DNA of 64,000 nt from an uncultured Pseudoteredinibacter sp. (GTDB taxonomy: Bacteria; Pseudomonadota; Gammaproteobacteria; Pseudomonadales; Cellvibrionaceae), in NCBI RefSeq assembly GCF_947502065.1, contig NZ_CANMYE010000002.1, positions 620,001 through 684,000 of the forward strand. Direction: 5' to 3'. Under the pieces are notes generated by a model, which saw nothing but the letters and a program-made list of their open reading frames with translations, made no database searches and was not told where the DNA came from. Both the position numbers and the translations under genes were made by a program. Positions 60,938-64,000 of the stretch are shown here, piece by piece. The first letter of the stretch is position 1; each line of letters starts with the position of its first letter.

Positions 60938-61195
60938 ATGGCTATTAGAGTTAAGCACTTCGCCTCCAAAACAATAGACACTGCGCCCACATTTGATGTG
61001 GAAGCTATAATCACAGAGGTTTTTATTATTTTCTTTTGTGGTGTTTTTGCATATATTGGTTATAAAGCAAAAATCGCTCTTTTACTGCTCTTAAATCTGA
61101 TCGCTGCCGTAGCGGCAACTTTAGCGGCTCTCTATTCAATATATGAGTATCTTTCAGAAAAAAGGCGTGTTAATAAAATTTCAAAAAGTAAATAA
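60938..61195 (+). CDS. Integron cassette 3: small membrane protein (85 aa)
   Basis: Not recognised. Two hydrophobic segments (VFIIFFCGVFAYIGYKA about residues 29-45 and ALLLLLNLIAAVAATLAALYS about 49-69) and a basic tail EKRRVNKISKSK predict a two-helix membrane protein. ATG 60938 follows AGGGAG; an in-frame start eleven codons earlier lies inside the attC site and is unlikely. Small membrane proteins are frequent among cassettes. Confidence 0.65.
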   Translation: MAIRVKHFASKTIDTAPTFDVEAIITEVFIIFFCGVFAYIGYKAKIALLLLLNLIAAVAATLAALYSIYEYLSEKRRVNKISKSK

Positions 61196-61198
61196 ATA

Positions 61199-61262
61199 TA
61201 ACAAGGCCAAGCAAGTACGGCCGCTGAAAAACGCGGCCGGGACAGCCAATGCATGACATAAG
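61199..61262 (+). repeat. attC site 3 (degenerate right end)
   Basis: Begins TAACAAG and has the strong stem CGGCCGC/GCGGCCG, but ends GCATGACATAA where the others read GCGTTA; the invariant GTT of the recombination core is lost. Cassettes 3 and 4 may therefore be locked together as one unit. Confidence 0.6.
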
Positions 61263-61715
61263 ATGAAATTCGGAATTGAGTACAAGCTAGAAGATCATGG
61301 TTGGGCGACTGTTGTGTTAACTGATGATGCAGAGAAATACAAATCTCCTGTATCCTACTTGCATGATAGTCTCGCTGAGCTAGCCCAAATGGCAATAGAC
61401 TTAAAAAACGGACTACCAGAAGCGAAAGTTGTTTTTATGAATGAGCCGGGAGAATTACAACTTGTAGTTATCGTCAAGGACCAGATAGCCAACTACGAAG
61501 GCCGCTGGTTTAATGATTGGGCAAGTTGGAATATGCATCCAGAATCAGAATATAAGGTTGTAGTTCATGGCAGTTGCTCCGTTGCTAGGATCATCCAACA
61601 AATAACCAGCGTTCTTTGGGATATCCATAAAAACATTGGCGTAGAGGAATACAAGGATCGGTGGGTAGAGCATGAATTTCCAATCAAAAAGTTTGAGGTG
61701 CTAGCAAATGCATAA
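61263..61715 (+). CDS. Integron cassette 4: hypothetical protein (150 aa)
   Basis: Not recognised. A soluble protein with strands GIEYKLEDHGWATVVLTDD (about residues 4-22), AKVVFMNEPGELQLVVIVK (about 54-72) and YKVVVHGSCSV, then a helix ARIIQQITSVLWDIHKNIG near 110; it looks like a compact alpha/beta fold. No strong ribosome site; the ATG comes directly after the degenerate attC 3. A stress or immunity role would be guesswork. Confidence 0.65.
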   Translation: MKFGIEYKLEDHGWATVVLTDDAEKYKSPVSYLHDSLAELAQMAIDLKNGLPEAKVVFMNEPGELQLVVIVKDQIANYEGRWFNDWASWNMHPESEYKVVVHGSCSVARIIQQITSVLWDIHKNIGVEEYKDRWVEHEFPIKKFEVLANA

Positions 61716-61791
61716 CAAGCACATCAAAAACCGCCCGCGAAAAGCGCGGGCTGGACTCGCTAACGCTCGCCTTTTTATGTGGGCGTTACAT
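61713..61791 (+). repeat. attC site 4
   Basis: The longest attC here (about 79 bp): starts TAACAAG, ends GGGCGTTACATG. CACATCAAAAA pairs with TTTTTATGTG leaving one extra C on the left; inner stem CCCGCG/CGCGGG. All attC hallmarks are visible. Confidence 0.85.
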
Positions 61792-61815
61792 GCCTAATTC
61801 AACGAAGGAGTAAAA

Positions 61816-62586
61816 TTGAATATTTATAATGGTAAATCTGAAGAGAAATATGCTGGATATTTATTATCCTACATCAATGATGTGCTAATTCCATCATCAG
61901 AAGAATTCTTCGGGCTTTTAGATGAAAATAAACTGGCGCTGCATCATGCTTTTTCATTTAATGCCATTTTAGCTCATGCGATTGATTATATGGTTTTCAT
62001 CTCAAACAAGATGACCAGTGTTAAAAGAAAAGACTTCATCAATCAATTTGATGAACAATATTATGTGGATGGATGCGTTCACATAAACAATAAATTCAGA
62101 CTACTGGATGCCATCAATAACTCTTTTAAACATGTTGAGCTGCTTCAAAAACGTTACCCTGATCTAATAGAAGAGTATGGTGACCTTACATTTCATAGCC
62201 TAAAAGCCCATGATGGAAAAGTCTTCTTTGAGGCATCATCATACAAATTTGATTATTGTAGGGTTGTTATGCGCCCTATTGCAGTCATTTTTAATTGTGG
62301 ATTGAAAACTACCAACGATGTTGATGATTTTATCAATGGCAGAATATGCGGCTCCACTGGTTATGGTCACTTTACTTATGACTACGAGCCTCATGATTCA
62401 ATTGACAGAATGATAGATGCTTGCAATCCCGAATGTATGGATTGTGGAGAGTATGGAGATAATTGCGACTGCCCAAACTTCATATATGGTGAAAACCATG
62501 GAGAGTTTAACGCAAATATCGACCCAAGATTTGATTTTGAAGATGTAATGTCACAAATTAGTGGCACCCGCGAGTGGAGCAAATAA
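61816..62586 (+). CDS. Integron cassette 5: hypothetical protein with C-terminal cysteine cluster (256 aa)
   Basis: Not recognised. The first 180 residues look all-helical and soluble (HHAFSFNAILAHAIDYMVFIS near 43). Residues about 207-226 hold five cysteines in a short space (CNPECMDCGEYGDNCDC), a possible zinc site. TTG start at 61816 with AAGGAG five bases before, which is better than any later ATG. AT-rich compared with the host genes, as is usual for cassettes. Confidence 0.68.
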   Translation: MNIYNGKSEEKYAGYLLSYINDVLIPSSEEFFGLLDENKLALHHAFSFNAILAHAIDYMVFISNKMTSVKRKDFINQFDEQYYVDGCVHINNKFRLLDAINNSFKHVELLQKRYPDLIEEYGDLTFHSLKAHDGKVFFEASSYKFDYCRVVMRPIAVIFNCGLKTTNDVDDFINGRICGSTGYGHFTYDYEPHDSIDRMIDACNPECMDCGEYGDNCDCPNFIYGENHGEFNANIDPRFDFEDVMSQISGTREWSK

Positions 62587-62595
62587 TACGGCATG

Positions 62596-62649
62596 TAACA
62601 AGTGCATCCAGGTGACCGCCTTCGGCGTCACTTGATGCAAGCGTTATAT
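62596..62649 (+). repeat. attC site 5
   Basis: Compact site of about 54 bp: TAACAAG, arm TGCATCCAGGTGACCGCC, TT, arm GGCGTCACTTGATGCA, then GCGTTATATC. The left arm has one extra C, as expected. Confidence 0.88.
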
Positions 62650-62680
62650 CTGCCTTAACCTGAGGGATTGATAAATTTCC

Positions 62681-63601
62681 ATGGATGAGTCAAGAACATA
62701 TTCTGTAGATAGCAAAGCGATTCCTGGTATCTCAAATGAAGAACACATAATGCCTCTGTACGAACTTCTTAATTGGCTTAAGAGTGAGAATATAGATGCT
62801 TCGAATACTAGAATTCCAAAATACATTAAGTTTCTAGAAGATTACGAGAAGAATGACAGCCTTGATCCTAAAAATAGTGAAGAAGATCAAGACACAGTTA
62901 CAGAGTACCTTTATGTTCTAAGGGAGGTGCATGAACTCATATGGATTTTCAATGGGATTAAGAATAAATTTCCAGAAGGAGTTGTAGACCTATTTAAGAA
63001 GTCTATTGGCGGAAATAGTTATGCCAGAAATGATAAAGACACTACTGCCAGAAACTATCAATTCGAGCTTAGAATACTATCCTATTTTCTAAGGAGAGGC
63101 TGGGAAGTAGATGTTAGAACTAGAACAGATATCGTCACCAGAAAGAATAAATTCACTTTCTATATTGAGTGTAAAAGGTTAAGTAGTAAGAAAAAAATAG
63201 AGTCTAGAATAAAAGAGGCTGCAAAACAGCTAGATCGAAAAACTAAAAAGACAAAATTTTTAAGTAAGGAACTTGGTGTGGCCGTCTTTGATGTTACGAA
63301 GATTGCATACCCTCATCAGGGTGTAACTTGGGGCGTTACTTATGAACATTGCAGGGACATAATTCAAGAAAAGCTAAAAAAAATCGAATCTGAGTATGAC
63401 TTCTACACGCCGTTTTTAAAAAACAAAAATATCATACTTGTGTGGCTGCAAATTCATATTCCGTCACTGAACCTTGGTCTGGCGCACCCGACAACAAGAT
63501 TTTCATCGTTTTTTTTGCCAATTATTCCTAAATCTGGGTATCGATATAGGGGATTTGAAGAGTTGCGATCAGTTATAGAGGTAGATCCTAGTGAATTATA
63601 G
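62681..63601 (+). CDS. Integron cassette 6: PD-(D/E)XK nuclease-like protein (306 aa)
   Basis: The first 125 residues are helical and unrecognised. From about residue 126 the sequence has the restriction-endonuclease-like pattern: helix NYQFELRILSYFLRRGW with E129, strand, TDIVTR with D150, and FYIECKR with E163-x-K165, followed by a helix of alternating charges (KKIESRIKEAAKQLDRK). This matches the PD-(D/E)XK active site seen in defence nucleases and DNA repair enzymes; the exact family is not known to me. One of the largest cassettes here; no methylase or partner gene is adjacent. The ATG lacks a close ribosome site. Activity on DNA is inference. Confidence 0.68.
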   Translation: MDESRTYSVDSKAIPGISNEEHIMPLYELLNWLKSENIDASNTRIPKYIKFLEDYEKNDSLDPKNSEEDQDTVTEYLYVLREVHELIWIFNGIKNKFPEGVVDLFKKSIGGNSYARNDKDTTARNYQFELRILSYFLRRGWEVDVRTRTDIVTRKNKFTFYIECKRLSSKKKIESRIKEAAKQLDRKTKKTKFLSKELGVAVFDVTKIAYPHQGVTWGVTYEHCRDIIQEKLKKIESEYDFYTPFLKNKNIILVWLQIHIPSLNLGLAHPTTRFSSFFLPIIPKSGYRYRGFEELRSVIEVDPSEL

Positions 63602-63604
63602 ATT

Positions 63605-63678
63605 TAACAAGTCAATTAACTACGCGCCTTTCAGACGCCGGACGCAGAAAAACTGCGCCGGTTATTGAAGCGTTATGG
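63605..63678 (+). repeat. attC site 6
   Basis: Begins TAACAAG and ends GCGTTATGGC; arms TCAATTAAC/GTTATTGA and CGCAG/CTGCG with CCGG on both sides; about 74 bp. Confidence 0.82.
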
Positions 63679-63688
63679 CTCAACACGT

Positions 63689-64000
63689 ATGAAATTTATC
63701 ACGTTGATTTCAGGCTTGCTTCTATTTTGTTCCGTGGATGCGGCTGATATTAGTGAGTGGCTAAAGGATGCTAATCCGCAAGGATACTTCCCAGAAACTG
63801 GAGATTACTCAACATATCCAGATGCATGCAATGAGAATACATGCTTTCATCTGGTTGGGGTGTACTACGTCACCCCAACGAATAAAGGAATGAGAAGGGT
63901 AGCTGTGTTTTCAGAAGGTGGAAAATATTTGGGTGCTTATTCAGGGTTCAATGAAATGCCGACAAAATTAGTGGGTTTTCAGCTTGTATTTCCTGAGTCA
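63689..64000 (+). CDS. Integron cassette 7: signal-peptide protein, cut by window end
   Basis: An open frame of 104 codons running off the right edge. It begins with a typical signal peptide (MKFITLISGLLLFCSVDAAD), so the product is exported; the mature part has a cysteine pair (DACNENTCF near residue 50) that could form a disulfide. No family recognised. There is no ribosome site, but a five-codon frame (ATGGCTCAACACGTATGA, 63675-63692) begins in the attC end and its stop overlaps the gene's ATG, so coupling from this minicistron is possible. Confidence 0.6.
   Translation, partial: MKFITLISGLLLFCSVDAADISEWLKDANPQGYFPETGDYSTYPDACNENTCFHLVGVYYVTPTNKGMRRVAVFSEGGKYLGAYSGFNEMPTKLVGFQLVFPES

Noticed and set aside
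1..64000. CRISPR arrays, tRNA or rRNA genes, prophage
   Set aside because: No regularly spaced identical repeats, no tRNA TPsiC-arm pattern with fitting cloverleaf, and no phage structural or integrase gene were seen on either strand.

Overview
The window looks like chromosomal DNA of a marine gammaproteobacterium. The order of ordinary genes (hldE-msbA, ilvE, glnE, argE-argA, mnmH with a two-domain SelD, DUF47-Pit) and the protein sequences recall Spongiibacteraceae/Cellvibrionales-type bacteria; that placement is inference from memory, not a search. No rRNA, tRNA, CRISPR array, transposase gene, prophage or replication origin was seen.

Layout. 0.1-4 kb: an exported BNR/Vps10-type beta-propeller protein, then a small membrane protein amid three copies of a REP-like palindrome. 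4-8 kb: an envelope/LPS operon on the minus strand (InaA/WaaP-like kinase, msbA, hldE). 8-12.5 kb: ilvE and glnE. 12.7-20.9 kb: VOC protein, periplasmic solute-binding protein, a lone GspE/PilB ATPase, a phosphate operon (DUF47 regulator plus Pit transporter) behind a three-half-site Pho box, a retropepsin-like protease/RimK ligase fusion, and a LysE exporter. 20.9-26.2 kb: a tightly coupled five-gene ABC efflux operon with one ATPase, one FtsX-type permease and three successive membrane-fusion adaptors. 26.6-35.5 kb: argE, argA, a di-iron MBL protein behind an FNR-like site, a crotonase, and a selenium locus (mnmH, glutaredoxin-like protein, unknown small gene, NDH-SelD fusion). 35.5-59.6 kb: PhzF with its MerR regulator and operator, a Tat-exported PhoD phosphatase, two amidohydrolases, a MarR/TonB-receptor/hydrolase locus with twin operators, flavin oxidoreductases, GST, an exported cyclophilin, a Fur-type PepSY/DUF3649/DUF3325 iron operon, DUF885, and an HD-GYP protein.

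60.1-64 kb is different: seven consecutive short plus-strand genes with no intergenic promoters, most followed by a 54-79 bp imperfect palindrome that starts TAACAAG and ends GCGTTA. This is an integron gene-cassette array. No integrase is visible on its left side, so within this window it is a CALIN-type cluster (attC sites without integrase) or an array whose integrase lies elsewhere. The cassettes include a PD-(D/E)XK nuclease-like protein, a SUKH (SMI1/KNR4)-like immunity protein, a small membrane protein, a cysteine-cluster protein and a signal-peptide protein cut by the window edge.

Two intergenic regions (37.08-37.39 kb and 51.89-52.22 kb) each carry a tandem pair of very large hairpins. 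The first hairpins of the two pairs share a 60-nt core and conserved outer ends, but their long pairing arms are unrelated in sequence. This is the strongest unexplained structure outside the integron.
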